Made by a program: the position numbers and the translations under genes. From positions 6,744 to 70,743 of the forward strand of contig NZ_JAPUBT010000014.1 of assembly GCF_030397665.1 (NCBI RefSeq): a DNA stretch of 64,000 nt, in the 5' to 3' direction. Below the pieces are notes generated by a model that saw only the letters and a program-made list of their open reading frames with translations, did not search any database and was not told the origin of the DNA. This DNA is from Janthinobacterium sp. SUN073 (GTDB lineage Bacteria > Pseudomonadota > Gammaproteobacteria > Burkholderiales > Burkholderiaceae_D). How positions within the stretch are numbered: position 1 is the stretch's first letter; the number at the start of each line of letters is the position of its first letter. Positions 34,616 through 44,621 of the stretch are shown piece after piece.

Positions 34616-36889
34616 ACGAAGAGCAGCAGCAAACAAGGATGGACCCCGCTGGCCGCCGCACTGGCGCTGGCATTGGGCGCCGCGCACGGCCCTGCGTGGG
34701 CGGCAGCGATGGCCGACAAGGCCGAGAAGGCTGACGCCGTGCAGATGCCCTCCATCAGCGTGTTTGGCGACGCCATCAGCGCCGGCACGGCCGGACGCTA
34801 GTACATCAACAGCGCCGACATCGAGCGCCAGCAGGCCGACAATGTCGCGTCCTTGCTCGACACCCTGCCCGGCGTGGACCTGGCCGGCACGGCCCGCCCC
34901 AGCGGCCAGAGCCTCAATATCTGGGGTTTTAATAAAGTGCAGGATGTGAAAGTCATCCTCGATGGCGTGCCCAAGGGCTTTGAAAAATACCGCCAGGGTT
35001 CCATCTTCATCGAGCCGGAGCTGATCAAGCAGATCGAGGTGAACAAGGGCGCGCATACCAGCCTGTATGGCAATGGCGGTTTCGGTGGCGTCATCACGGT
35101 CGAGACCAAGGATGCGCAAGACTTGCTGGAAGGCGGCGAGAAAGTGGGCGCCATGCTCAAGTACTCGCGCCATTCGAACAATGGCGAAAACGACGCCACC
35201 GTGGCCGTGTATGGCCGCAGCGCAGATGGTCGCTTCGATGCGATGGCATTTACCACGCAGCGCAAGTCCGACGATTTGCGCAAACCCGATGGCAAGCCAT
35301 TCCGCTTCTCCGCCATCGACGCGCCATCGAGCCTGGCCAAGCTGAATATCCGGCTGACGCCGGAGCAGCTGCTGACCCTGACGGCCATGAAGAGCGGCAG
35401 CACGGGCTGGGGACCGTTCGCCGCCATGGGCGAGGACGTGCCCACGCCGACCGAGGCGGAAATCAGGAAGTACGGACTGGAAGAAGCGTGGCAGCGCAAG
35501 GCCGTGTACCGCGACCAGGACGACGACACCTATTCCGTGAAGTGGCAGTATGCGCCGCAGAACAATCCATGGATCAAGCTGACGGCCAGCGCCGGCTATT
35601 CGCACACGGACCAGCATGACAAGCGCCTGCCATCGGCTTCACTGGGTTCCTATCTGGGTTCGCTGGGCAACGAGAGCTGGGCTTCGTATGTGGACCGCAT
35701 TTTTGAGGTGCGCAATGAAAGCGTGTTGACGACGGGCGCCGTGTCGCACGTGCTGCAAACGGGTCTGCAATGGCACAAGAATGTGCGCGATACCCTGATG
35801 TACTACCCGTCGTCGACGGCACTGAAGGACCCCAGCTACAACTACGGCTACTTCCAGCCCTACTACATGCCGGCCGGGCGCCAGGAAACCACGGGCCTGT
35901 ACCTGCAGGATGCGATGACGTATGGCGACCTGACGCTGACGGCGGCGCTGCGCCACGACCGGGTCGTCTCCGAGGGCGTGCCGAACAAGGCGTCGCGCTA
36001 CAACAGCCCGCTGCCGGCCGCCGGCCACGATTTCAGCGAAAAGGTGCACGCGGACTGGTCGCCCCGCCTGGGTCTGTTCTGGAAGGCATCGAGCAGCATG
36101 GCGCTGTTCGGCGACTTGAGCCGCACCTGGCGCGCGCCGACCATCGACGAGATGTATTCGAATGAATATTATGTGTCGCCGCGCCTCGGTTCATCGACGC
36201 CGGGCACCAGCCGTAACCTGGCCGTCGAGCGCGTGACGGCCGTACGCGCGGGCGTCATGCTGCACCGCCAGAACGTGTTCATGCAGCGCGACGACGTGCA
36301 GCTGCGCCTGACGGTCTACCGCAATCGCGTCAGCGACAATATCGGTCCGCGCCTGGGCATCCTGATCGAAGGCTATGTGCCGGGATCGGGCAAGGTGCCG
36401 CCGGCGCTGTCCGACTACCGCAACCTGGCTGGTTTCCGCACGCAGGGCGTGGAGGTCGAGTCCTACTACAACGCGCCGCGCCTGTTTGCCAGCGCCTCGC
36501 TGTCAAAGCAGCGCGGCACGCGCACCGGTACCCAGCGCGACCCATGGGGTCAGGATGAACCCGTGTCGACGATTGCGCCGGACAAGCTGATGGCGGGCCT
36601 GGGCTGGCGCATGCCCGACCTGGGTGCCAGCATCGGCTGGCAGGGTCGCTTCGTGGCGAAGCAGGAGCGCGTGCTACCGGTGGGCAGCGTGTACCGCCTG
36701 CCGCCGTCGAAAGGCTATGCGCTGCATACTTTGTTCGCCTCGTGGAATGGCAAGCAGGGCGTGTGGCGCGGCACGGAAGTGCGCCTGACGGTCGATAACG
36801 TCTTCAACCGCAATTACATGCCCTACTTGAGCGAAGCCGTTACCGGCGTGGGGCGCAATGCAAAGTTGAGCGTGTCGCGTAAGTTTTGA
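34616..36889 (+). pseudogene. TonB-dependent receptor (haem/haemoglobin type), start and stop lesions
   Basis: Reconstructed 757-residue receptor: signal peptide (KSSSKQGWTPLAAALALALG...), TonB box MPSISVFGD, plug (YINSADIERQQADNVASLLDTLPGVDL, LNIWGFNKVQDVKVILDGV) and a full beta-barrel ending LSVSRKF. Two lesions affect it. The expected start codon, 5 bases after AAGGA (34606-34610), is ACG at 34616. An in-frame TAG at 34799 falls where many receptors have Gln before YI. No ATG, GTG or TTG opens this frame before the signal peptide. Downstream, the frame is undamaged, so decay is recent or the lesions are sequencing errors. A TTG at 34853 could only make a plug-truncated, signal-less product. 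The plug and DGVPKGFEKYRQGSIFIEPE segment resemble haem/haemoglobin receptors. Confidence 0.75.
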
Positions 36890-36905
36890 TTAATTTTAAG
36901 AATGG

Positions 36906-36940
36906 CGGGCCTGAGACACTTGGCCCGGGGGGCCTTTTTT
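36906..36940 (+). terminator. Probable terminator after the TonB receptor
   Basis: CGGGCC / GGCCCG (36906-36911, 36922-36927) and an overlapping GGCCC/GGGCC hairpin precede six T. The short stem makes it weaker than other terminators in the window. Confidence 0.55.
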
Positions 36941-36998
36941 GTGACTTGGGCCTACTCCCGGTCCGTTGCATGTTCCGTTGAACTTCCAACTTCCAACG

Positions 36999-38405
36999 TC
37001 AACGTAGAACCAATGCCTTGACCGTTTTCCAGGCCGTGCTGCCCGACTGCGTGACGCGCACCTGGTTGCGGCCCCCTTCCTTGGCCACGTACAGGGCGCG
37101 GTCGGCGGCGACGAACAGCGCTTCGCGGTCGTCCAGCTGGTGCGGGTGGATGGTCGCCACGCCGATGCTGACGGTGATCCACGGCGAGGTGGCGGAGCGC
37201 GGGTGCGGCAGTTGCAGTGCTTCGATGTGCATGCGGATGGTTTCGGCCAGATGCAGGGCGCCGTCGGCATCCGTGTCGGAGCACAGCATGACGAATTCCT
37301 CGCCGCCGTAGCGGGCTGCCAGGTCGCCCGGGCGTGCGGCGTGCGAGGCGATCGCTTGCGCCACCTGCTGCAGGCAGCTGTCGCCAGCCGGATGGCCCAG
37401 GCTGTCGTTGTACAGCTTGAAATGGTCGACGTCGAGCACCACCAGCGACAGGGCGCCGCCGCCGCGCACGGCGCGCTGCCACTCTTTTTCCAGGAAGCTG
37501 TCGAAATGCCGGCGGTTCGCGATCTTTGTCAGCGGATCGAGATAGGCGGCGCGCTGCAGCGCGTCTTCCGACCGTTTGTGGTGCGTGATGTCGTGCAGCA
37601 GGCCGATATACAGGGGCTGGCGCAGATACATGGGCGTCAGGGTCAGGTCCATGCTCAGCGCGTGGCCAGCGCGGTGGCGGATCACCACTTCGCGCGTGCC
37701 GTGGTTGTGCGCCGTCTCCGGATTGGCTGCGTACATGGCAAAGTAATCGAGGTATTCCTGCGTCACCAGGGGGCTGAGCAGTTCAGCGATCGAGCGTCCG
37801 GCCAGTTCGTTTTCGCGGTAGCCCAAATACTGGTCGCAGGCCGGGTTGGTGTACTGGATGCGCCCGTCCGCCTCGATGATCAGCAAGCCCTCGGCCATGT
37901 TGTTGACGATGGTGCGCAGGCGCTCGGCCTGCTCCTGCTGGGTTTCATTGCTGCTGCGGATGTGCAGCTGGGCGCGCACGCGTGCACACACTTCGGCCAT
38001 GCGCAGCGGTTTGCTGATGTAGTCGACGGCGCCGCAGTCGAAACCGGCCACCACGTCTTCCGTCTCCGTCCTGGCGCTCATGAAGATGACGGGAATGCCC
38101 TGCGTCAGCGGATGCTGCTTGAGGCGGCGGCAGGTTTCGATGCCATCCATGTCCGGCATCAGCACGTCGAGCAGGATCAGGTCGGGATGGGCACGCTGGG
38201 CGATCGCCAGCGCCCGCTCACCGGACGTGGCGACAAAGGTTTGATAACCCTGTTCGATCATCAGCTTGCGCAGCAGCTCAAGGTTGGCCGGCGCATCGTC
38301 GACAATCAAAATGGCGGCATCGCGCCGCTGGGAATGCTCCACACTGCCTGGACTCATTGCTTCCGGCCTTCTCGATGTACTCTGCGCTGCCAGCGTTTGC
38401 TGCAT
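36999..38405 (-). CDS. Response regulator-PAS-GGDEF diguanylate cyclase
   Basis: 468 residues. An N-terminal CheY-like receiver (AILIVDDAPANLELL, phospho-Asp in LILLDVLMPDMDG, Lys in YISKPL), a PAS domain (IVNNMAEGLLIIEADGRIQYTNPACDQYLGY) and a C-terminal GGDEF domain with an active-site GGEEF (367-371) and an intact inhibitory I-site RPGD upstream (RPGDLAARYGGEEF). It should make c-di-GMP in response to phosphorylation, with product inhibition. ATG 38405 has GGA at short spacing; ATG 38357 is an alternative. No cognate kinase is adjacent. Confidence 0.9.
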   Translation of the reverse strand: MQQTLAAQSTSRRPEAMSPGSVEHSQRRDAAILIVDDAPANLELLRKLMIEQGYQTFVATSGERALAIAQRAHPDLILLDVLMPDMDGIETCRRLKQHPLTQGIPVIFMSARTETEDVVAGFDCGAVDYISKPLRMAEVCARVRAQLHIRSSNETQQEQAERLRTIVNNMAEGLLIIEADGRIQYTNPACDQYLGYRENELAGRSIAELLSPLVTQEYLDYFAMYAANPETAHNHGTREVVIRHRAGHALSMDLTLTPMYLRQPLYIGLLHDITHHKRSEDALQRAAYLDPLTKIANRRHFDSFLEKEWQRAVRGGGALSLVVLDVDHFKLYNDSLGHPAGDSCLQQVAQAIASHAARPGDLAARYGGEEFVMLCSDTDADGALHLAETIRMHIEALQLPHPRSATSPWITVSIGVATIHPHQLDDREALFVAADRALYVAKEGGRNQVRVTQSGSTAWKTVKALVLR

Positions 38406-38613
38406 TTTCCGTGATGCTGACCGGGTTCAAAGCGGATACAGCGGTCAAATCATACCGCCTTGCCAATTTTTTGGGTGGAAAAATCGAGGTTGCGCGAGAC
38501 GGTAAAATATTATCTTTGTGATATTTTTAAGAAAAAATACACGCAGTTGCTGTCGCGAAGGCGGTTTTTGGGCGAAAAAGATGCGTGCCCCTTGGCGCCT
38601 GGGGCAGCAGTGA

Positions 38614-38637
38614 CACGCCCCGCAGCTGCGGGGCGTG
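38614..38637. repeat. Perfect 24-bp palindrome 3' of the aminotransferase gene
   Basis: Self-complementary arms CACGCCCCGCAG / CTGCGGGGCGTG, just beyond the stop of the minus-strand aminotransferase gene. There is no T-run on either side, so it is not a standard terminator; it could protect the 3' end or aid Rho-dependent ending. Confidence 0.7.
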
Positions 38638-38647
38638 AAAGGGATCA

Positions 38648-39841
38648 TTACATTTTTGCGGCGATCAGTTTGCCCAGGATGGCGATGCCCTCGCGGATGC
38701 GTTCCGGCGGCACCGTGACGAACGACAGGCGCAGGGTATGCGTTTCCGGCGTGTTCGCATAGAACGGCGCGCCCGGCACGAAGGCGACCTTGTTGGCGAT
38801 GGCTTCATCGAGCAGTTTCATGGCGTCGATGTGCTTCGGCAAGGTGACCCAGATGAACATGCCGCCTTCCGGTTTCGTCCAGGTGACGCCGGCCGGGAAG
38901 TGCTCTTCCAGCGCCGACAGCATCGCCTGGCACTGGTTGCCGTACAGGCTGCGGATGCTGGGAATATGGCGGTCCAGGAAGCCGTCCTTGATCACTTCAT
39001 GCACCACCATCTGCGTCAGCTGCGAGGTATGCAGGTCGGCCGCCTGCTTGGCCAGTTCCAGGCGGCGTACCAGCGGCGGCGGGGCCACCACGTAGCCGAG
39101 GCGGATACCGGGCGTGAGCACTTTCGAGAACGAGCCCATGTAGATCACGCCGTCCGGATTCATGTTGATCATCTTCGGATACGGCTCGCCGCTGTAGCTC
39201 AGGGCGCCGTACGGATCATCCTCGATCAGCGGCAGGCCGTGGCGGGCGCAGGTCTCCACCAGTTCCACGCGGCGCGCCACGGACAGGCTGCGGCCCGTCG
39301 GGTTCTGGAAGTTCGGCAGCGCGTACAACAGGCGCGCGCCATCGGCGACAGGGTCGATCGACGACGGCACCAGGCCTTCGTCATCGGTGTCGACGGAAAC
39401 GAATTCGGGACGGTAGACGGAAAACGCCTGCAGTGCGCCCAGGTAGCTGGGGGTCTCCACCAATACCTTGCTGCCTTCGTCGATCAGTACCTTGCCCAGC
39501 AAGTCGAGCGCCTGTTGCGAGCCGGACGTCATCAACACTTGTTCGGGCAGGATGGTGCTGCCATTGCTGGAGAGCGAGTCGGCGATCCACTGGCGCAGCG
39601 GCAGGTAGCCGTCGGTGGGACCGTATTGCAGGGCCACCTTGCCATTGTTCGACAGGACCTTGTCGAAGGCGGTCTTCATTTCTTCCACGGGGAAGGTGGC
39701 GGGCGAGGGCAGGCCGCCGGCAAACGAGATGATCTCGGGGCGCTGCGTGATCTTCAGGATTTCGCGGATGAACGAGCTTTGCAGCTGTTCCGCGCGTTCG
39801 GCAAAGCGCCATTGGATCGGATTCGGATTTTCAATTTTCAT
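38648..39841 (-). CDS. PLP-dependent aminotransferase (class I/II, 2-aminoadipate/LysN-like)
   Basis: 397 residues with fold-type I hallmarks: ISFAGGLPSPATFP near the N-terminus, LQYGPTDGYLPLRQWIA, TSGSQQALDLLGK, YALPNFQNPTG, EDDPYGALSYSG and the PLP lysine in YMGSFSKVLTPGIRLGY. This subgroup includes 2-aminoadipate, aromatic and branched-chain aminotransferases; the donor is not decidable by eye. ATG 39841 is chosen because the family sequence starts there (MKIENPNPIQWRFA); the upstream in-frame extension to 40729 is antisense-like sequence over the exporter gene. Confidence 0.87.
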   Translation of the reverse strand: MKIENPNPIQWRFAERAEQLQSSFIREILKITQRPEIISFAGGLPSPATFPVEEMKTAFDKVLSNNGKVALQYGPTDGYLPLRQWIADSLSSNGSTILPEQVLMTSGSQQALDLLGKVLIDEGSKVLVETPSYLGALQAFSVYRPEFVSVDTDDEGLVPSSIDPVADGARLLYALPNFQNPTGRSLSVARRVELVETCARHGLPLIEDDPYGALSYSGEPYPKMINMNPDGVIYMGSFSKVLTPGIRLGYVVAPPPLVRRLELAKQAADLHTSQLTQMVVHEVIKDGFLDRHIPSIRSLYGNQCQAMLSALEEHFPAGVTWTKPEGGMFIWVTLPKHIDAMKLLDEAIANKVAFVPGAPFYANTPETHTLRLSFVTVPPERIREGIAILGKLIAAKM

Positions 39842-40017
39842 ACGAGTCTCACAGAAGATGCCGAGCTGCGCCGGCTGGATTTGTTGGCCCGCTTGTGGCG
39901 GTGCGTGCGCAAGCGGCGCCGGATAGGCGTCGCCATGGTGCTGCGGTATTGTACGGCTTGCACGCCGCTCTGCCCATCCGCACGCGCAAGGACGTTGCAA
40001 ATGGACGTCAGGGAGCC

Positions 40018-40929
40018 TTACTTCAGCTTGCGCCCGATGGCCACCACGGCGATCACGGCGCCGGCAAACAGCAGGCTTTCTCCCGTCAGGGGCTCGTGCA
40101 GCAGCACGGCCGCGCCCATCAAGGTGAGGAAAGGCTGCAGCAACTGCGTCTGTCCCACGCGCGCCACGCCGCCCAGCGCCATGCCCCGGTACCAGAAAAA
40201 GAAGCCGATAAACATGGAAAACACGGAGATATAGGCAAAGCCCAGCCAGGCCGCGCCGCTGGCCTGCGCCATCAGCGCGCGCTGCGGCCACGCGTTCCAC
40301 AGCACCACGGGCAAGACAAAAGGCACGGCCAGCAGCAGTGCCCAGGAAATCACATGCTGGCCCGGCATGGCTTGCGCCAGGCGTCCGCCTTCCGCATAAC
40401 CGAGGGCGCCCAGCAGCACGGCGGCGAACATCAGCCAGTCGGCCAGGTGGAAGCTGCCGCCGCCCTGGCGCAGGGCGAACGCCACCACCAGCGCCGTGCC
40501 GAGCAGGGCCATCAGCCAGAATCCCGGGGAAGGGCGCTCCTTGCCGCGCAGCACGGCAAACACGGCCGTGGCCAGCGGCAAAATACCCACCAGCACGGCG
40601 CCGTGCGAGGCGGGCAGAGTGCGCATGGCGATCGACGTCAGCCAGGGGAAACCCAGCACGCAGCCCAGCGAGACGAGCGCCAGCGGCAGCCATTGTTCGC
40701 GCCGCGGCATTGGCGCCCGCTGCTGCCACAGCCAGAGGCCTGCCAGGCAGGCGGCGACCAGGGCGCGGCCCAGGGCGACAAAGGTGGGGTCGAGTTCGGC
40801 CACGGCCAGGCGCGTAAAGGGCAGGGTCAGGCTGAAGAGGGCGACGGCTATCAAGCCCAGCAACAGGCCTTTGCGGTCGGCACCGAGGCGCGGGAGGGAA
40901 CTGGGGGAGGTGGTGGCGGGCGATGGCAT
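40018..40929 (-). CDS. EamA/DMT-family inner-membrane transporter
   Basis: 303 residues with about ten hydrophobic helices in two EamA repeats (GLIAVALFSLTLPFTRLAV... and WLGFAYISVFSMFIGFFFW). Such proteins export amino acids or metabolites. ATG 40929 follows AGGACA at 5 bases; an upstream ATG at 41016 would run through the promoter region. It is divergent from a MocR-type regulator, a pairing commonly seen for MocR targets, so regulation by that gene is likely. The cargo is unknown. Confidence 0.85.
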   Translation of the reverse strand: MPSPATTSPSSLPRLGADRKGLLLGLIAVALFSLTLPFTRLAVAELDPTFVALGRALVAACLAGLWLWQQRAPMPRREQWLPLALVSLGCVLGFPWLTSIAMRTLPASHGAVLVGILPLATAVFAVLRGKERPSPGFWLMALLGTALVVAFALRQGGGSFHLADWLMFAAVLLGALGYAEGGRLAQAMPGQHVISWALLLAVPFVLPVVLWNAWPQRALMAQASGAAWLGFAYISVFSMFIGFFFWYRGMALGGVARVGQTQLLQPFLTLMGAAVLLHEPLTGESLLFAGAVIAVVAIGRKLK

Positions 40930-41016
40930 GGCTGTCCTGGTGCGGGTGGTGTGGAATAAAGACGGGCAGATGTGGATCAATCCGCCCGGTACTGCTATCC
41001 TAGGGCTCAATAGCAA

Positions 41017-41058
41017 TACAGTACAAATACACTTCTACGCATAATTTCACATACTGTA
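41017..41058. promoter_or_regulatory. Inverted repeat between EamA and MocR genes
   Basis: TACAGTA (41017-41023) and TACTGTA (41052-41058) are 28 bases apart in the 137-base divergent region, just before the regulator's start. They are candidate MocR operator halves; a further GTACTG/CAGTAC pair overlaps the left arm. Confidence 0.45.
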
Positions 41059-41066
41059 ATGGTCAT

Positions 41067-42500
41067 ATGAGCAATACACTCGCCTCTTCGTCCCTACCCT
41101 TGCTGTCGCGCGCCTCGGGCGAAACGCTGATCGATCAGATCGTGCGCTCGCTGGCGGCGCGCATCGACGACAAGCTGCTGCGCGGCGGCGCGCGCATGCC
41201 ATCGATCCGCCAGTGCGCCGCCAGCCTGGAAGTGTCGTGCGCCACAGTGGTGGCCAGCTACGACAAGCTGGTGGCGCGCGGCTACCTGGAATCGCGGCGC
41301 GGCGCCGGCTTTTTCGTGCGCGAGCGTTCGCCGCTGAACGCGCCGGCGCCGCCCGCTGGCGCGCAGGACACGGCGGCGCAGCCGATGGACGTGGTGTGGC
41401 TGATCCGTAACATGTTCCGCCAGACGCCGGTCATTCCCGCGCCCGGCTCCGGCATGCTGCCCGCCGAGTGGCTCGATGGCGACCTGGTGGCGCGCGCCTT
41501 GCGCGACGTCAGCCGCCAGCCCGGCAGCTTGCTGCTGGGCTATGGCGCGCCGCAGGGATTCCTGCCGCTGCGCCAGCAGTTGCAACTGAAACTGGCGGGG
41601 CTGGAAATCGCCTGTCCACCCGAGCAGATCGTCACCACGGTGGGCGTGATGCAGGCGCTGGACCTGGTGGCGCGCGAGTTTGCCCGTCCCGGCGAGACCA
41701 TTTTCGTCGACGATCCTGCGTACTGGCTGATGTTCGGCGCCTTTGCCGCCATGGGCATGCACGTCATCGGCATCCCGCGCCTGGGGGACGGCCCCGATAT
41801 CGCCGTGCTGGCCGAGCTGGCGGCCTTGCACCGTCCCAGGCTGTACGTGATCAACTCGGTGCTGCACAACCCCAGCTCGACGTCGCTGTCGGCGGCCAAG
41901 GCGTTCCAGGTGCTACGCCTGGCCGAACAGCACGATTTCCTCGTCGTCGAGGATGACATTTATTGCGACATGCATCCCGGCGGCGAGGTGCAGCCGGCCA
42001 CGCGCCTGGCCGCGCTGGACCAGTTGCGCCGCGTGATCTACCTGGGCGGCTTTTCCAAGAGCCTGGCGGCGAACCTGCGCGTGGGCTTCATCGCCACATC
42101 GCCGGAGCGGGCGCAGCGCCTGGCCGACCGCAAGATGCTGGCCACCTTGACCACCAGCGACATCGGCGAGCGCGTGGTGTATAAGATCCTCTCGCAGGGC
42201 CTGTATCGCAAGCATGCGGAGCGCCTGCGCGCGCGGCTCGACAAGGTGCGCGAGGGGACGTACCGCCGCGCCGAGCGGGTCGGCCTGCGCTTCGACCCTG
42301 CGCCGGCCGGCATGTTCGTGTGGGCCGATGCGCTCTGCGACACGAACCTGCTGGCCGAAAAGGCGCTGGCCGAGGGGCTGGTGCTGGCGCCGGGCAGCCT
42401 GTTTTCGCCGCGCCAGCTGCCGTCGACCCGCATGCGCCTGAACCTGGCCACGGTGCAGGACCAGCGCGTCTGGGATTTTTTGGGCCGCGCGCTGGGATAA
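41067..42500 (+). CDS. MocR-type regulator (GntR HTH fused to aminotransferase)
   Basis: 477 residues. An N-terminal winged HTH (residues ~20-85; GGARMPSIRQCAASLEVSCATVVASYDKLVARGYLESRRGAGFFV) is joined to an aminotransferase-like domain with HNPSSTSLS, EDDIYCDMHP and the PLP lysine in YLGGFSKSLAANLRVGF. These regulators bind PLP or PLP-amino-acid adducts. Divergent from an EamA exporter, which is the probable target. Confidence 0.9.
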   Translation: MSNTLASSSLPLLSRASGETLIDQIVRSLAARIDDKLLRGGARMPSIRQCAASLEVSCATVVASYDKLVARGYLESRRGAGFFVRERSPLNAPAPPAGAQDTAAQPMDVVWLIRNMFRQTPVIPAPGSGMLPAEWLDGDLVARALRDVSRQPGSLLLGYGAPQGFLPLRQQLQLKLAGLEIACPPEQIVTTVGVMQALDLVAREFARPGETIFVDDPAYWLMFGAFAAMGMHVIGIPRLGDGPDIAVLAELAALHRPRLYVINSVLHNPSSTSLSAAKAFQVLRLAEQHDFLVVEDDIYCDMHPGGEVQPATRLAALDQLRRVIYLGGFSKSLAANLRVGFIATSPERAQRLADRKMLATLTTSDIGERVVYKILSQGLYRKHAERLRARLDKVREGTYRRAERVGLRFDPAPAGMFVWADALCDTNLLAEKALAEGLVLAPGSLFSPRQLPSTRMRLNLATVQDQRVWDFLGRALG

Positions 42501-42523
42501 GGCACCGCGTGAAACGGGGGGGC

Positions 42524-42551
42524 CTTGAAATCGCTTATATAATCCCCAACT
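42524..42551 (+). promoter_or_regulatory. Sigma-32 (RpoH) promoter of htpG
   Basis: CTTGAAA (42524-42530), 13-base spacer, CCCCAACT (42544-42551), close to the RpoH consensus CTTGAAA-N11-16-CCCCATnT, 40 bases before the htpG start codon. Confidence 0.88.
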
Positions 42552-42590
42552 CCGTAGCATCCGTCCCATCCACAAGACTATGAGGTAAAA

Positions 42591-44510
42591 ATGGCTGTCT
42601 CCGAAAAGCAAACCCTGGGTTTTCAGACCGAAGTGAAGCAAATGCTGCACCTGATGATCCATTCCCTGTACTCGAACAAGGAAATCTTCCTGCGCGAACT
42701 GATCTCGAACGCGTCCGACGCGGCCGACAAATTGCGCTTCGAAGCGATCGATAACGACGCCCTGTATGGCAACGATCACGAATTGAAGATCAAGGTCAGC
42801 TTCGACAAGGATGCGCGCACCATCACCATTTCCGACAACGGCATCGGCATGACCCGTGACGAGGCGATCTCGCACCTGGGCACCATCGCCAAGTCGGGCA
42901 CCAAGGAATTCTTTGGCAAGCTGTCGGGCGACCAGCAGCAGGACGCGGCCCTGATCGGCCAGTTCGGCGTGGGCTTCTATTCAGGCTTTATCGTCGCCGA
43001 CAAGATCACTGTCGAAACGCGCCGCGCCGGCGCTGACGCCTCCGAGGGCGTGCGCTGGGAATCGGCGGGCGAAGGCGATTACAGCATCGAAACCATCGAA
43101 AAAACGGGCCGTGGCACGGACATCATCCTGCACCTGCGCGAAGGCGAGGACGAATTGCTGTCGAGCTGGAAGATCAAGTCCATCATCCGCAAGTACTCGG
43201 ACCATATCTCGCTGCCGATCGTGATGCAGAAGGAAGAGTGGGACGACGAGAAAAAAGAAACCGTCCTGAAAGACGAATTCGAAACCGTCAACCAGGCCAG
43301 CGCCCTGTGGGCCCGCAACAAGGCCGACATCACGCCGGAACAGTACGACGAATTCTACAAGCACGTGTCGCACGACTTCCAGTCGCCGCTGACGCATACG
43401 CACAACCGTGTGGAAGGGCGCAGCGAATACACGCAGCTGCTGTACATTCCGGCCAAGGCGCCGTTCGACATGTGGGACCGCAACAAGCGCGGCGGCATCA
43501 AGCTGTACGTCAAGCGCGTCTTCATCATGGACGATGCCGAGCAGCTGATGCCGACCTACCTGCGCTTCGTGCGCGGGGTGATCGACTCGGCCGACCTGCC
43601 ACTGAACGTGTCGCGTGAAATCCTGCAGGAATCGCGCGACGTCAAGGTGATCCGCGAAGGCTCGACCAAGCGCGTGCTGGGCATGCTGGAAGAGCTGGCG
43701 AATGCGGACGAGCAGGACAAGAAGGACAAGTACGCCGTCTTCTGGAAGGAATTCGGCCAGGTGCTGAAAGAAGGCATCGGCGAAGACGCAGCCAACAAGG
43801 AACGCCTGGCCAAGCTGCTGCGCTTTGCCTCGACGGCCAACGACAGCGACGGGCAAATCACCTCGTTCGCCGACTACGTGGCGCGCATGAAGGAAGGCCA
43901 GGACAAGATCTATTACGTCACAGCCGACAACTACGCCGCCGCCAAGAACAGCCCGCACCTGGAAATCTTCCGCAAGAAGGGCGTCGAAGTGCTGCTGCTG
44001 ACGGACCGCGTCGACGAATGGATGCTGTCGTTTATCCAGGACTTCGAAGGCAAGGAACTGGTTTCCGTCGCCAAGGGTGGACTGGACCTGGGCGCGCTGG
44101 AAGACGAAGCGGAAAAGAAAGAGCACGAAGAAACGGAAACCTCGTACGCCGATCTGGTGGGCAAGATGAAGACCGTGCTGGCCGACAAGGCCAAGGACGT
44201 GCGCGTGACGTTCCGCCTGACCGATTCGCCAGCCTGCCTGGTGGCCGATGAAAATGAATTGTCGGGCAACCTGTTGCGCATGCTCAAAGCTGCTGGCCAG
44301 AGCGCGCCGGAATCGAAGCCGATTCTGGAAATCAATCCGAACCACCCGCTGGTGACGCGCCTGAAATATGAAGATGCGCAAGGCGGCAAATTCGGCGACT
44401 GGGCCAACATCCTGTTCGATCAGGCCATGCTGGCCGAAGGCGGCTCGCTGGCCGACCCGGCCAGTTTTGTCAAGCGCCTCAACGAATTGCTGCTCAATAC
44501 GGCGAAGTAA
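42591..44510 (+). CDS. htpG: Molecular chaperone HtpG (Hsp90)
   Basis: 639 residues, typical bacterial Hsp90 length. The N-terminal GHKL ATPase has [19 protein letters not shown] (essential Glu and Asn), [13 protein letters not shown] and [15 protein letters not shown]; the middle domain has the conserved catalytic Arg loop ([10 protein letters not shown]); a C-terminal dimerisation domain follows. ATG is preceded by TATGAGGT. A heat-shock promoter lies immediately upstream and a strong terminator follows, so it is a single-gene unit. Confidence 0.97.
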   Translation: MAVSEKQTLGFQTEVKQMLHLMIHSLYSNKEIFLRELISNASDAADKLRFEAIDNDALYGNDHELKIKVSFDKDARTITISDNGIGMTRDEAISHLGTIAKSGTKEFFGKLSGDQQQDAALIGQFGVGFYSGFIVADKITVETRRAGADASEGVRWESAGEGDYSIETIEKTGRGTDIILHLREGEDELLSSWKIKSIIRKYSDHISLPIVMQKEEWDDEKKETVLKDEFETVNQASALWARNKADITPEQYDEFYKHVSHDFQSPLTHTHNRVEGRSEYTQLLYIPAKAPFDMWDRNKRGGIKLYVKRVFIMDDAEQLMPTYLRFVRGVIDSADLPLNVSREILQESRDVKVIREGSTKRVLGMLEELANADEQDKKDKYAVFWKEFGQVLKEGIGEDAANKERLAKLLRFASTANDSDGQITSFADYVARMKEGQDKIYYVTADNYAAAKNSPHLEIFRKKGVEVLLLTDRVDEWMLSFIQDFEGKELVSVAKGGLDLGALEDEAEKKEHEETETSYADLVGKMKTVLADKAKDVRVTFRLTDSPACLVADENELSGNLLRMLKAAGQSAPESKPILEINPNHPLVTRLKYEDAQGGKFGDWANILFDQAMLAEGGSLADPASFVKRLNELLLNTAK

Positions 44511-44525
44511 TTCAGATGCGTGTAG

Positions 44526-44552
44526 GTCGGATTAGCGTAAGCGTAATCCGAC
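44526..44552. repeat. Intergenic palindrome, family B, copy 2
   Basis: Arms GTCGGATTA (44526-44534) and TAATCCGAC (44544-44552) with centre GCGTAAGCG, 15 bases after the htpG stop. Matches the element at 19870-19905 in its arms, differing in the centre. Confidence 0.8.
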
Positions 44553-44572
44553 ACAGCGGCTAATGCATCAAG

Positions 44573-44606
44573 GCCGGCCCTTTCCTCGTGAAAGGGCCGG
44601 CTTTTT
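44573..44606 (+). terminator. Terminator after htpG
   Basis: 12-bp perfect stem GCCGGCCCTTTC / GAAAGGGCCGGC with a 5-nt loop, followed by TTTTT. It sits just before the ribosome site of the next gene. Confidence 0.93.
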
Positions 44607-44621
44607 CTTTAAGGGGCCATC

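Noticed and set aside
34799-34801. TAG as pyrrolysine or programmed readthrough
   Set aside because: No pyl genes or structural element are seen, and the same gene also lacks a start codon; decay or read error is simpler.
38614-38637. 24-bp palindrome as an intrinsic terminator
   Set aside because: No T-run follows on either strand.
38648-40729. Extended aminotransferase frame suggesting a membrane-domain fusion
   Set aside because: The added N-terminal part is an out-of-frame copy of the EamA coding region on the same strand; the family sequence starts exactly at ATG 39841.
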